From Helianthus annuus (taxonomy: Eukaryota; Streptophyta; Magnoliopsida; Asterales; Asteraceae), in assembly GCF_002127325.2 (NCBI RefSeq), contig NC_035439.2:146141709-146205708 (forward strand): a DNA stretch of 64,000 nucleotides. Reading direction: 5' to 3'. A program made the position numbers and the translations under genes. The notes under the pieces are model-generated. The model worked only from the letters and a program-made list of their open reading frames with translations, was not told where the DNA came from and ran no database searches. Positions 1 to 11,308 of the stretch are shown piece after piece (the stretch's first letter is position 1; every line of letters starts with the position of its first letter).

Positions 1-2922
1 CAAGTGGCAATGCTTAAGACATCCGGATGCACAAGTAGGGGTTGTGTCATTTATATGGCACAAGTAACTATTGACGAGAAGAAACCCAAGATCGAAGACA
101 TACCGGTCATTTCTGACTATCCCGAGGTTTTTCCAGAGGAACTACCTGGTTTGCCACCGGACAGGCAGGTGGAATTCAAGATTGACATCATTACCGGAGC
201 TGCACCAGTAGCCAGAGCACCATATAGATTAGCACCAACGGAGATGAAGGAATTAAGGACACAGCTAGATGATTTACTGGCTAAAGGTTTTATTAGACCT
301 AGTTCATCTCCATGGGGAGCGCCAATTTTGTTTGTTAAGAAGAAGGATGGATCAATGCGTCTATGCATTGATTACCGTGAGCTAAATAAGGTTACTATCA
401 AGAACAGATATCCTTTGCCGAGAATCGATGATCTATTCGACCAGATACAGGGAGCGAGTTACTTCTCTAAGATAGATCTCAGGTCAGGCTATCATCAATT
501 GAAAGTTAAGGAGGAGGATGTACATAAGACCGCGTTTAGGACTCGTTATGGTCACTACGAGTTCCTGGTGATGCCTTTTGGGCTCATTAACGCACCTGCC
601 GCATTCATGGATCTCATGAATCGCGTATGCAAGCCTTATCTGGATAAATTTGTCATCGTCTTCATTGACGACATCCTCATCTACTCAAAGAACCGAGCTG
701 ACCATGAGAGGCATCTTCGGTGCATTCTTAAGCTGCTCCATCAAGAGAAGCTCTATGCCAAGTTTTCAAAGTGTGAATTTTGGCTTCGCGAAGTCCAGTT
801 CTTTGGACACGTTGTGAGTGAGCATGGAATTCAAGTGGATCCCGCAAAGATAGAAGCTATCATGAACTGGCAGGAGCCAAAGACACCTTCAGAGATTCGT
901 AGCTTCCTAGGTTTGGCTGGATACTATAGGCGTTTTATTGAAAACTTGTCAAGAATTGCTGCACCCTTAACGTCGTTAACACGTAAGAACATTAAGTTTA
1001 ATTGGGGACCTAAGCAGCAAGAATCTTTTGATATCTTGAAGCAGAAGTTGAGTAACGCACCAGTGCTAGCCCTACCTGAAGGCATTGAAGAATTTGTGGT
1101 GTATTGTGATGCATCACACACCGGAATGGGTTGTGTGTTAATGCAAAAGGGCAAGGTCATAGCCTATGCTTCACGACAATTAAAAGTGCACGAAAAGAAT
1201 TACACCACCCATGACTTGGAATTGGGTGCCGTCGTATTTGCACTTAAGCTTTGGAGGCATTACCTGTATGGGACTAAATGTGTAATCTACTCTGATCACA
1301 AGAGCCTTCAACACATATTCAATTAGAAGGATTTGAACATGAGGCAGCGACGATGGATGGAAACCTTGAACGATTATGATTGTGAAATAAGGTACCATCC
1401 AGGCAAGGCCAATGTAGTCGCAGATGCATTAAGCAGGAAGGAAAGAGTGAAGCCGATAAGGATCAATGCCAAGAGCATTGAAGTTAAGAGCAGTTTGAAT
1501 GAAAGGTTGTTAGCTGCACAAAAGGAAGCTGTGTTGGAAGCTAACTATCCTGAAGAGAAATTAGGAGTAACTGAAGAACAGTTGTCCTACGACAAGGACG
1601 GAATGTTGAGGTTAAATGGACGAGAATGGGTTCCTATATATGGGGGACTTCGGGAGGTTATCCTCAAGGAAGCCCACAGTTCCAAGTATTCCGTCCATCC
1701 TGGAGCTGATAAGATGTACCAGGATTTAAAGGCGAATTATTGGTGGATAGGCTTGAAAAAGTCTATCGCTACTTATGTAGCTAAATGCTTGACGTGTGCT
1801 AAAGTCAAAGCTGAACATCAGAAGCCGTCAGGTTTACTACAACAGCCTGAAATTCCCACTTGGAAATGGGAACTGGTGACGATGGACTTTATCACAAAAT
1901 TGCCTAAGACGCCGAAGGGAAATGATACTATATGGGTCATAGTTGATAGACTGACTAAGTCAGCACATTTCCTGCCCATTAAAGAAACCTTCAGCTCTGA
2001 CATGCTAGCCCAACTGTACGTGGATAAGATTGTGGCCTTGCATGGCGTACCAGTATCTATTATCTCAGATCGGGATACTAGATACACATCACATTTCTGG
2101 AAGAGTTTCCAACAGTCTCTGGGCACTCAATTAAATTTCAGTACGGCTTACCATCCTCAGACGGATGGGCAGAGTGAGCGTACTATCCAGACATTGGAAG
2201 ACATGCTACGGGCATGTGTAATTGATCTAGGAGGTAGTTGGGACAGGCATTTACCGTTGGTCGAGTTCTCCTACAATAATAGCTACCATACTAGCATTAA
2301 GGCTGCGCCTTTTGAGGCACTATATGGTAGAAAGTGCCGAAAGCCCATCTGCTGGGCAGAAGTAGGGGATACCCAATTATCAGGTCCTGATTTAGTCTTC
2401 GAGACAACGGACAAGATTGTCCAAATTCGTGACCGCCTGAAAGCTGCTCGAGACAGGTAGAAAAGCTATGCGGATGAAAGGCGAAAGCCTCTCAAGTTTG
2501 AGGTTGGCGATAAAGTTTTGCTCAAAGTATCGCCTTGGAAAGGGGTGATGCGATTTGGCAAGAAAGGTAAGTTAAGCCCAAGGTATATAGGACCATTTGA
2601 AATCATCGAATGTGTAGGATCAGTGGCTTATAAGTTGAACTTACCTGAAGAGCTCGATGGAATTCATAATGTATTTCACGTCTGCAATCTGAAGAAATGT
2701 CTAGCTGATGAGTCACTAGTCATACCACACACAGATGTGCATATAGATGAGAACTTAAAATTTGTGGAAAAACCTGTGTCGATTGAGGATCGACAGGTAA
2801 AGAAGCTTCGAAGGAAGCATGTACCCATCGTAAAGGTCAAATGGGAGGGCCGCAGAGGTCCTGATTATACGTGGGAGTTAGAATCCACAATGAAAGAGAA
2901 ATACCCTCAATTGTTTCAGTAA
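1..2922 (+). pseudogene. pol: Ty3 pol: reverse transcriptase, RNase H, integrase, chromodomain; two amber stops
   Basis: One reading frame runs from base 1 to the stop at 2920-2922, broken by TAG at 1324-1326 and 2458-2460. RT core lies at about residues 95-300 with the FIDD catalytic motif near 221-224 (bases 661-672). RNase H follows with VYCDAS near 367 and DHKSL. The integrase has an HHCC zinc finger (about 565-610) and catalytic Asp, Asp, Glu in MDFITK, SDRDT and [12 protein letters not shown] chromodomain (VKVKWEGRRGPDYTWE) closes the protein. Both stops sit where the second Ty3 element in this window has, or would be expected to have, Gln, so each is best explained as CAG to TAG. The family makes new DNA copies from genomic RNA in virus-like particles; chromodomains steer integration into heterochromatin. 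Confidence 0.92.
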
Positions 2923-2945
2923 ATCTCGAGGTCGAGATTTCTTTT

Positions 2946-2958
2946 AAGGGGGTGAGGA
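2946..2958 (+). other. Polypurine tract of the first Ty3 element
   Basis: AAGGGGGTGAGGA directly abuts the TG that begins the LTR. This is the expected position and composition of the plus-strand DNA primer. Confidence 0.85.
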
Positions 2959-3526
2959 TGTAACACCTCGAAAATTCCTCTCCATTAGAATAAAGACACG
3001 TGTCATGAGAGACAGACGTGTCAGAAAAACCGGATTAAATAAAAGATGTTTGGTAGGATTTTAGGGTGTCATGTTATTTAAAATACCTCTGAACGACCCA
3101 AGGGCGACATGTTATTAAATCACCTCTGAGCAACCCGAATTTTTATAAATCCCAAGATCTTTAAATCATTTGAGAATCATCTTATATGATAACCGGTTGC
3201 TTCCAAATAAATAAAGTTCCATCCTTATTACGGACTTCGGATTAATAGGATTGTTACTACTGAGAATACTAAATAAAATCCTTGAAATAGGAATCAAAAA
3301 AATGGTTATTTAGTTTGTTCAAACCTTAAGGGGATCCAAAGACTTGAAACTTTGAAATTTCCGTCAATTTAAACCTTTGCAAAAGGCCAAAAATGTAAGA
3401 GCATGCTAGGCATGCAATGGCTGAGCAAAATGGCCCCACATCTGGAAAAGTTAACATGAAGTTCGGAATTCACGAGGTTGCATGGTCAAGACTTGAAGAT
3501 TTTAAAAATTTTTGTCCTCTGACCAT

Positions 3527-3684
3527 CGGATACGGACCGCAAGGCCCTAGGCTTACGGTCCGTAAGGAGGGTACTTGGGCACTTTCAGCAACGGTCGGTT
3601 ACGGACCGTAGCCATTTCAGCATACGGTCCGCAAGAGATGCTTACGGACCGCAAGGCCTTAAGCTTACGGTCCGTAAGGCAGTC
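3527..3684. repeat. Cluster of TTACGGTCCGTAA near-palindromes in LTR U3
   Basis: About six variants of a 13-base near-palindrome (TTACGG, central T or A, CCGTAA; some arms read CCGCAAG) occur in about 160 bases, in both orientations of the central base. They lie about 170-330 bases upstream of the LTR TATA box. The same motif is clustered in the LTR of the unrelated-looking Ty3 element at 7917-8006. A cis-regulatory or hairpin role is inference. Confidence 0.8.
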
Positions 3685-3854
3685 GCTGGCAGCAGAAAAT
3701 GGACAGCTGCCTGTCCAGCCCGTTACACCGACTTAAAACGATGGTTTTTGAAATCAGGGGCTTGCTAGGCAGTATTTAGCCCTCTAGGGACACCTGGGGT
3801 GATCCCCCAACCTTTGTAGAGTTGCTTGTCATAATCTTGGACCATTTAGTTCAC

Positions 3855-3862
3855 TATATAAG
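3855..3862 (+). promoter_or_regulatory. TATA box of the first Ty3 LTR
   Basis: TATATAAG in a local context typical of plant core promoters, downstream of the palindrome cluster. Position within the LTR fits the U3/R junction. Confidence 0.6.
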
Positions 3863-5871
3863 AGCTTGAGGTGGTGACCATTTCATTTGCTCATTTGGGG
3901 ACTTTGGTTCAAGACTCTCTGAAGCTTTCCTGGATAGCAACCAAGTTTCTTTAGGTCTCTAATCCTATTTAGGATCCTTGTAAGTGACCTTAACCTCCCT
4001 TAATCCATTCTAGCTTAGTTATTTAGCTAAAAGTCAAACCGTCGTAATTAAGGTTTGACTTCGTGATTAATTAAAATGTGCTCTGTCAAATCACGAATTT
4101 AAGATACCTTTAAGTAGGTAATTATGTGGGTAACAAACCCTTAAAAGGGTATTTTCAGATTCCCACTTTAAGCATGTCAATTGTCGAGTCAAAGCTAACT
4201 ATAAAAAGTCAACAGAACGCTTAAATTCAAATTAACTTATAATTAGCAATGTAGGATGCATGCAACCTGTTTTATCACTAATATAACGTGGAAAATAATG
4301 TAAGAACATGTTCCAACATGTTCAACTCGACAATTTTCTGTTTAAACCCGGTTTGGAACCGAAAGTCGCATAGTTTGACTTTCGCTTTGACTTTCAGTTC
4401 TGACCCGTTTTAGTCTAGATTAAGATTGCCTTAGAGCTTCTTTTGAACATAATAACATGTTAGTATATCCTCCTGTGATTATACAACTTGGTTCATTAGA
4501 TATCTTGATCGTATGCATGTTTCAGTTAAATGCCCATATGTTGACCATTATGCCCAAATGTCCATAAATCATGATTTTTGAGAATAAAAAGGGGTAGACA
4601 TCTTAGTTACTGAATTATAAACTTGTACCCAAAATTTGACATCAGTTTGAGTTCTAGATTAAGAGTTATGCTCATTAGCGTAATTAGAAGCTTTCTTAGT
4701 AAATAGTTAGCGTAATTAGCATGTAACCTACCTAACCCAAATTTTGTATCAAAACTTTATACCCACTGTTATGTAATAATATTTTGGGAATTTTAAAGAT
4801 TTTTATTTATTTTTAGGCTAAGCATAACCTAAGGTTTTAAGCTTAATTCGGCTTATGCCGGTTTTGCCCTTTTCGACTATAAAATGAGTTTTACAAAACC
4901 TTTTGACCCCAAACCTTTTTCTACCGATTTATTTTGTTAAATATATTATTTTGAGCCTTCTGGAATTATAAAAATATTAGCTTTTCTTTTAAAACCCGGA
5001 AATGGCTCCAAATCGCCTTTTTAGGCATTTTTTTGCGACATAGTATATGTTAAAACTAGTTTATATACATAAGGTTTAATACCTACTGATATAATTAGTA
5101 AAGTTTTATTTCATAACAGTAAACTAAAGTTGAGAACTCAGATTTCCGGTTTTAACCTTTTAAGCTTATGTAAAATTACCAAAATGCCCTTATGGGGCGT
5201 AATTGGAGTTCAAAATCATTTGGGGCATAATAGGACATATCTTACTGATATTACAACATAAATGGTGCATATAATCTCAGGAAACTTGTATATGATTTAT
5301 ATGGTTACCCGTTACGCACTTTCGCGTTCGGGTCGACATATGTGACTAGTTTATGCACATTAGCCGAAGCGGGTCAAACCGTATCATCTTAGTCTCTAAA
5401 TTCAGAATGTGTTTAGTTTACCCATGTCATACAAGTATCTAAGCTTGTAGGGTCTAAGTCACATTCCTTTTCGGTTTTCGCCTTCCTCGTGATTAAACCA
5501 TATTTATCCTTCGAAACTAACCGGTCTAAGCTTAGGCTATGTTAAAAGACCCGTTAGGATTCTAATAGGTTATTATAAACCTTCGTTCCAGAATAGGAGT
5601 CTAGTAAAAGACACTCGCATCATAGAGTCTCGCAAACTTTGGGATGCATTTATCTGTTGAACAATCTTCTCCTTTTTATTTCGATCCGCCTGTGGATCTA
5701 TTTCGAATAATTGTGATACTTAGATATTACATTTGATGGTTGAAGTAAATCTATTTTTATTGCTTCCGCTGTGCATTATAATTTGTGTTGTTTGATAATG
5801 ATGATATCAACTACGTCACGATAATCCCCCACCGGGCCCACCGGTGACACGTGGAAATTCGGGGTGTGACA

Positions 5872-6371
5872 ATACTAAAGATTTTGTAGTAGAAATAACG
5901 GATTGCTTGTTGTGAATTTGAGAATGTGGATGGACATCTTTATTGTGAAACACGCATCATCGAATTATATCCCGTTTTCGTTGGAGATTGCTTTGTCGGA
6001 ATAGAGCGTCAGGTCCCGTTTCCCGCTCCTGGGAAGTCCGGTTTGTACCTCTCCTTCTATCCTGATCCGGCGATTCTTCCTTTCGATTCCGGGCCGGTTA
6101 TTATCTTCGTTCTTGGATCGGCTTCCCCTATACCCTCACTTCCCGCAGCGGCTTTTCGAATTCTTCGGGGCTTAGTGGGTCTGATATTGATCACGGCTAT
6201 CTGAGTATAGTTTAGCTAGATCGATTCGAATCCCATTAACACCTTTAGGGTCGGGGAGCTTCTGTTTTCGTTTGTTTGTTTGGAGGGTTTAGGGAGACAG
6301 CATTTTCTTTTCAAGGTGTTCGGGTGCGTTTTTTCTAGTGTCGTTTCGTTAGTCTTGTTACGGGCAGGAGA
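5872..6371 (+). other. Probable 5' leader of the LINE
   Basis: About 500 bases between the Ty3 LTR and the first recognisable LINE codons, more GC-rich than the flanking LTR, with a pyrimidine-rich stretch. A 92-codon open frame at 5926-6204 has no recognised domain. I found no target-site duplication matching the sequence after the LINE poly(A) (32670 on), so the exact 5' end is unknown. Confidence 0.45.
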
Positions 6372-6749
6372 GTGTGGAAGAGAAAAGAAGACGGTTGGAA
6401 TACGATCCAAAACAAGCAAGATTTTAAGCAAGAAAGAAGATTCGATAACAGGGAAGCAAGGCTGAGAAATGCAACTTCATTCTTCATCTCGAACCTCCCT
6501 GACTTTTGTGACAAAGAAGTTCTTTGGAAGGCTTTTGACCATTTGGATAATCTTGAGGATGTGTTTGTCCCTACAAAGAGAGATAGAGCGGGAAACAAAT
6601 TTGGTTTTATCAAACTATCGCATGCAAGTGATACGGAGTGGTGGATTGAAAAGTTGAAAGAAGTTAGAGTTGGTGGGGCGGTTATCGGGGTCAATCGTGC
6701 TAAGTTTAATAGAGATGGGTCTAAGTCGGTGATTCAGTCTCGCACCTCG
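6372..6749 (+). pseudogene. LINE ORF1, N-terminal part with RNA-recognition motif
   Basis: The frame opening at 6372 encodes a short basic leader (REDGWNTIQ...) and then an RRM: beta-1 motif SFFISNLPD near 6474-6500 and an RNP1-like NKFGFIKL near 6595-6618. RRM-bearing ORF1 proteins are typical of plant L1-type LINEs and are thought to coat the LINE RNA. The frame is cut at 6749/6750 by the second Ty3 element and resumes in the same frame at 27610, so that insertion did not itself cause a frame change beyond the 5-base duplication and the inserted DNA. Confidence 0.82.
6745..6749 (+). other. Left target-site duplication CCTCG of second Ty3 element
   Basis: CCTCG is repeated at 27605-27609, directly outside the other LTR. 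Five bases is the usual length for Ty3 integrase. Confidence 0.93.
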
Positions 6750-7889
6750 TGTCACGGCTCCCCGACCCACCCCGGACGGAGCCGGGGGCCGCGAGGCAGT
6801 TCCCATGGTATCCGTGGTATTTACTTTATGCGACAGCGGAAGTCTTTTATTTACAGGATCTTTTCACCGGAAAATACTCGTTTAATATATTACACAAAGT
6901 TAAGGGATAAATCCCATAATTTACAATAAGTTGATTTCACACAGAAATCTTTATTTTCCAAAACATGTTCCATTTATTTATTTACACTGAGCCACTTCTC
7001 TGAGATTGATAGTGCTTTACTGCACTTTTTCTGGATCACACAGATCACCTGAAACATGTTTGAAAAAGGTTTTGTCAGCGGGGAAATACTGAGTGAATCA
7101 TTCAGTTTACTAAAACGACCCGTTAGTTATAATTTCACAGTATTAAGAGCGATTACAATGTTTCTATCAACCAATTATCAAGAATGGGTATTTGTCACTC
7201 GACCGGATCTGTGACTGTGGTCATACCACTATTGGGTCCCGTCGCCCCAATCGTGACGGTTCACTCACATAGAGTGATACTCACTCACCTAGAGTGAGAA
7301 AAATAGTAGTGCACAATACCCCACATACCAGCTGTAATTTGGTGATTACAAAGACTTAATCCCTGTAATTATAACCTTGAAAATAATTTGGAGTATTGTA
7401 AAACAGTTGATAAAAAGAGAATGACTCACATTGCAGTTTAACGAGCAAAGAGATAATGCCTACTGATTATCCTTGCTTACACCTAGTTTAACATAATGCA
7501 CACACAGGCAGGTTAGTAACTAATACAGCAGTTACGTCAATTCACGAGATTAAACCCTCACAACGATTAATCAGTGCAATACTTGATAATTCAGTCGGAT
7601 TCACAACGAATAACAGAGCATAGTCCGAATTCGAACAGCACTCTAATATTCAAGTCGAAATCACGACGAATAATCAAAGTACAAGCTCAATTGAGCAGCA
7701 CCCGGACTATCGTTGGATAGTTATAATCGATCGGACGTTGAATCGTAATAGCGATCGAGTTATTACCCTGATTGCGGCAGCGTTTCGTGATCGTGTGTGT
7801 GTGTGTTTAGATTGATTTTCGAAATAACAGAACGTCCACAGAGGATTTGTGAAACGTTTTAACACCTCAGTTTGCATGCCAAGGTCGGC

Positions 7890-7897
7890 TATTTATA
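7890..7897 (-). promoter_or_regulatory. TATA box of second Ty3 LTR
   Basis: TATAAATA on the minus strand, a consensus plant TATA box at a suitable place between the palindromes (U3) and the rest of the LTR. The equivalent segment is missing from the 5' LTR. Confidence 0.7.
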
Positions 7898-7915
7898 GCA
7901 GAAATTTCGACATGC

Positions 7916-8005
7916 TTACGGACCGTATGACTAACCCCTTACGGTCCGTAAGGGAACCCGGTCAGCTTACGGTCCGTAAGGCTAACCCTTTACGGTCCGT
8001 AAAGG
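7916..8005. repeat. Four TTACGGTCCGTAA near-palindromes in LTR
   Basis: Four copies in about 90 bases, spaced by short linkers, just upstream (minus strand) of the LTR TATA box. The same motif is clustered at 3527-3684 in the first Ty3 LTR; only one copy (27327-27341) remains in the other LTR of this element. Confidence 0.85.
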
Positions 8006-8266
8006 TTGCACCCTACATCCTAGCCTAGCTGAGTTCGGTTGTAGCTTAGGTGATTCAAAAATTCTGGCCAATCAGGTTTTAGCAACGGTTTAAAATAGAT
8101 AATTATCAATTAGGGTTTGCCCCCCTCGAGTTTTAGGGGCCCTGATCCTGATTCCGATTGTTCCGGAAATTTCAGGGTTTATGCCAAATTACTTGGGTGT
8201 CTTAATTAGGGTTTTCTTATTAGATAATTATTATCCTAATTACCGGTTTTATTGACAGTTGTTACA

Positions 8267-8282
8267 TCCTCCCCACCTTAAG
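8267..8282 (-). other. Polypurine tract of second Ty3 element
   Basis: On the minus strand, CTTAAGGTGGGGAGGA abuts the LTR start at 8266. Confidence 0.85.
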
Positions 8283-8302
8283 AAAAATCTCGTCCTCGAG
8301 AT

Positions 8303-11300
8303 TTACTGGAAGAGATGAGGATACTTTCGCTTCATTTCTGATTCCAGCTCCCAAGTGTATTCTGGTCCTCTCTTTGAATTCCACTTGACTTTGACTAATA
8401 TCAGTTTTTTATGCTTGAGGAATTTGACTTTTCGATCTTCAATTTCTAATGGTTTCTCTACAAATTTCAACTTTTCATTTACCTCTACTTCTTGAAGAGG
8501 GACTACCAGGGATTCATCTGATAAACATTTCTTGAGATTGGATACATGAAATACATCATGTACTCCGGCTAATTCTTCTGGTAGTTGTAAACGATAAGCT
8601 ACTGGTCCTATTCGTTGAATCACAGGGAATGGTCCAACGTATCTTGGACTTAGCTTTCCTTTCTTACCGAATCATACTATACCTTTCCAAGGAGAAACTT
8701 TTAAAAGTACTTTATCTCCGACTTGGAATTCTAAAGGTTTGCGACGATTATCTGCATAGCTCTTCTGACGATCTTGAGCTGTTTTCAGTCTTTCCTTGAT
8801 CTGGGTTATCTTGTCAGTAGTTTCTTGTACTATTTCAGGACCTGATAATTGACTTTCTCCGATTTCTGCCCAGCATACTGGAGTTCTGCATTTGCGTCCG
8901 TACAGTGCTTCGAATGGTGCAGCTTCGATGCTTGAATGATGACTATTGTTATAGGAGAATTCTATTAATGGCAAATGGCTATCCCAATTACCACCAAAGT
9001 CAATTACACATGCTCGGAGCATGTCTTCTAACGTTTGGATTGTCCTTTCACTCTGTCCCTCTGTTTGTGGATGATATGCAGTACTTAGATTTAGTCGAGT
9101 TCCCATTGCTTTCTGAAAACTTTTCCAGAAATGAGAAGTAAATCGACTATCTCTATCCGATACAATGGAGAGTGGGACTCCATGTAGGGATACTACTTCG
9201 TCCACATACAGTTGTGCTAACCTTTCCATGCTAAAGGTTTCTTTCATTGGTAAGAAATGAGCTGATTTGGTTAATCGGTCTATAATTACCCAAATTGCAT
9301 CATTACCTCTTTTGGTTTTGGGTAACTTAGTAACAAAATCCATTGTTATGAGTTCCCATTTCTATACCGGTATTTCTAGTTGTTGAAGTAATCCTGAAGG
9401 TTTCTGGTGTTCCGCCTTAACTTGTGAACAAGTTAAACACTTGGATACGTATTCGGCTATATCCTTTTTCATTCCTATCCACCAGAAATTATTTCTTAAA
9501 TCTTGGTACATCTTATTGTTTCCTGGGTGCATGGTATACCTAGATTTATGAGCTTCTTCTAAGATCTTATTTCTTAACTCTCCTTGCTTAGGTACCCAAA
9601 TTCGTTTCTTATGGAATTTCCAAATTCCATCATTTCCTTGTTCTAGTTCTTTTAGGTATCCTTTCATTCCTTCAGCATCATCTTTGATTGCTGTTTTCTG
9701 AATTTCTTTGATTTGTGCCATTAAATCTACTTGTAGATTCAACCTCAGAGCACGGACTCGTTTCTGTTTCTCATAGTACTTACGACTTAAGGCATCGGCA
9801 ACTATATTTGCCTTTCCTTCGTGATATTGAATATCACAGTCGTAGTCGCTTAGCATCTCCATCCATCTTCTTTGCCTCATGTTTAATTCTTTTTGCCCAA
9901 ATATATATTTTAAACTTTTATGATCTGTATAGACAGTAAACTTACTTCCGTACAGATAATGTCTCCAAATTTTAAGGGCAAAGATTATGGCTCCTAATTC
10001 TAGATCATGAGTTGTATAATTCTCTTCGTGCTTTTTCAATTGCCTAGAAGCATACGCAATTACCTTCTTGCGTTGTATCAACACACATCCATATCCTAAT
10101 TTTGAAGCATCACAATATACTTCAAAGTCTTCTGTTCCTCCGGGTAAAGCTAAGATTGGTGTATTTGTCAACCTATGCTTTAAAATCTTAAAAGCTTCTT
10201 CTTGTCTAGGTCCCCATTCAAACTTAGCAGCTTTACAGGTTAACTTGGTTAAAGGTACGGCTATCTTAGAAAAATCTTTGATAAATCGTCTATAGTATCC
10301 AGCTAAGCCTAGAAAACTTCTTATCTCCATTGCTGTTTGTGGAACTTTCCATTTTGTAATTGCTTCTATCTTAGCAGGATCTACATGGATACCTTCGTGA
10401 TTTACCACATGTCCTAAGAATTGTACTTCTTGCAACCAAAATTCACATTTCGAGAATTTGGCATAAAGCCTTTCTTTTCTTAACAAAGTTAAGAGAACGT
10501 GTAAATGCTCACAGTGTTCTTTTTGGCTTTTGGAGTAAATAAGTATATCGTCGATGAAAACAATTACAAATTTATCCAAGTATGGTTTACAGATTCGATT
10601 CATCATGTCCATGAATGCTGCTGGGGCATTCGTTAATCCAAAGGGCATGACTGTAAACTCATAATGACCATACCTAGTTCTAAAAGCAGTTTTAGGTATG
10701 TCTTCTTCTTGTACTTTCAACTGATGGTATCCGGATCTTAAATCTATCTTAGAGAAATACCTAGCTCCTTGTAATTGATCAAAAAGATCATCAATCCTAG
10801 GTAATGGGTATCGATTCTTAATCGTAACCTTATTCAATTCCCTATAATCAATACACATTCTCATAGATCCATCTTTCTTTTTCACAAACAACACTGGTGC
10901 ACCCCAAGGGGATGAACTAGGTTGTATGAATCCTTTGCTTAATAATTCTTCTAATTGCTTTTTCAATTCTAACATTTCGGTAGGTGCTAATCGATATGGT
11001 GCTTTAGCTATTGGTGCAGTACCTGGAATTAAATGAATTCTAAACTCTACTTCTCTATCCGGTGGTAATCCAGGTAATTCTTCTGGAAACACGTCTGGGT
11101 ATTCTGACACTACTGGGATGTCCTGAAGTTCCTTATCTTTAGTGTTAATGATTACTGAAATCATATACACCATTTCCTGCTTTCTCGAATAACTAGCCAA
11201 TTTCATTACTGAAATGAATTTTAGTGGCTTCCGGGGTTTATCTCCAGTAATTAAAATTACCTCTCCTGAAGGTGTTTGAATTTCTACGGCATTTTTATCA

Positions 11301-11308
11301 CATAGGAT
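8303..11308 (-). pseudogene. pol: Ty3 pol: RT, RNase H, integrase, chromodomain; nonsense codons
   Basis: Minus-strand frame continuous with gag-protease. RT carries [14 protein letters not shown], RNase H carries VYCDAS and DHKSLKYIF, the integrase has its zinc finger ([11 protein letters not shown]...C..C) and core residues in [16 protein letters not shown] and [11 protein letters not shown], and the chromodomain ([16 protein letters not shown]) ends near 8303. In-frame stops occur at the gag/pol border (TGA just after WLIANHA, at about 11309), between the zinc finger and core of integrase (TAG, just below 9362) and before the chromodomain (TGA, just below 8672). Expected codons are CGA, TGG and CGA. 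Otherwise the frame is undamaged over about 3 kb. Confidence 0.93.

Larger units (their letters stand above)
1..5871 (+). mobile_element. Ty3/gypsy chromovirus-type LTR retrotransposon, 5' part outside window
   Basis: The window opens inside the pol gene of a Ty3 element. In order it shows reverse transcriptase, RNase H, integrase, chromodomain, a polypurine tract and one complete long LTR. The domain order and C-terminal chromodomain are those of chromoviruses; the long LTR suggests the Tekay/Del group. The gag gene, PBS and other LTR lie upstream of base 1, so the target-site duplication (expected 5 bases, ATACT at 5872-5876 on this side) cannot be confirmed. Two in-frame amber codons make this copy non-functional. 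Confidence 0.93.
2959..5871 (+). repeat. 3' LTR of first Ty3 element (about 2.9 kb)
   Basis: Begins TGTAACACC just after the polypurine tract and ends GGTGTGACA at 5871, keeping the TG...CA borders. A TATA box (TATATAAG, 3855-3862) lies about 900 bases in and would define the U3/R border. A cluster of near-palindromic TTACGGTCCGTAA-type motifs lies upstream of it. No gene is seen; a 64-codon open frame at 3417-3611 overlaps the palindromes and looks fortuitous. Length fits Tekay-type LTRs. Confidence 0.88.
6750..8266 (-). repeat. 3' LTR of second Ty3 element (intact, 1517 bp)
   Basis: On the minus strand it begins TGTAACAACTG at 8266 and ends CCGTGACA at 6750. It is the complete reference copy for the interrupted LTR at 20919-27604. 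A minus-strand TATAAATA lies at 7897-7890, with four near-palindromes just upstream of it. Differences seen against the other LTR: one base near 6806, a 2-base indel near 7307, single bases near 7512 and 7594, and a (GT)n length change near 7800. Confidence 0.93.

Noticed and set aside
3417..3611. 64-codon frame in the first Ty3 LTR
   Set aside because: Overlaps the palindrome cluster and has no domain; no support as a gene.
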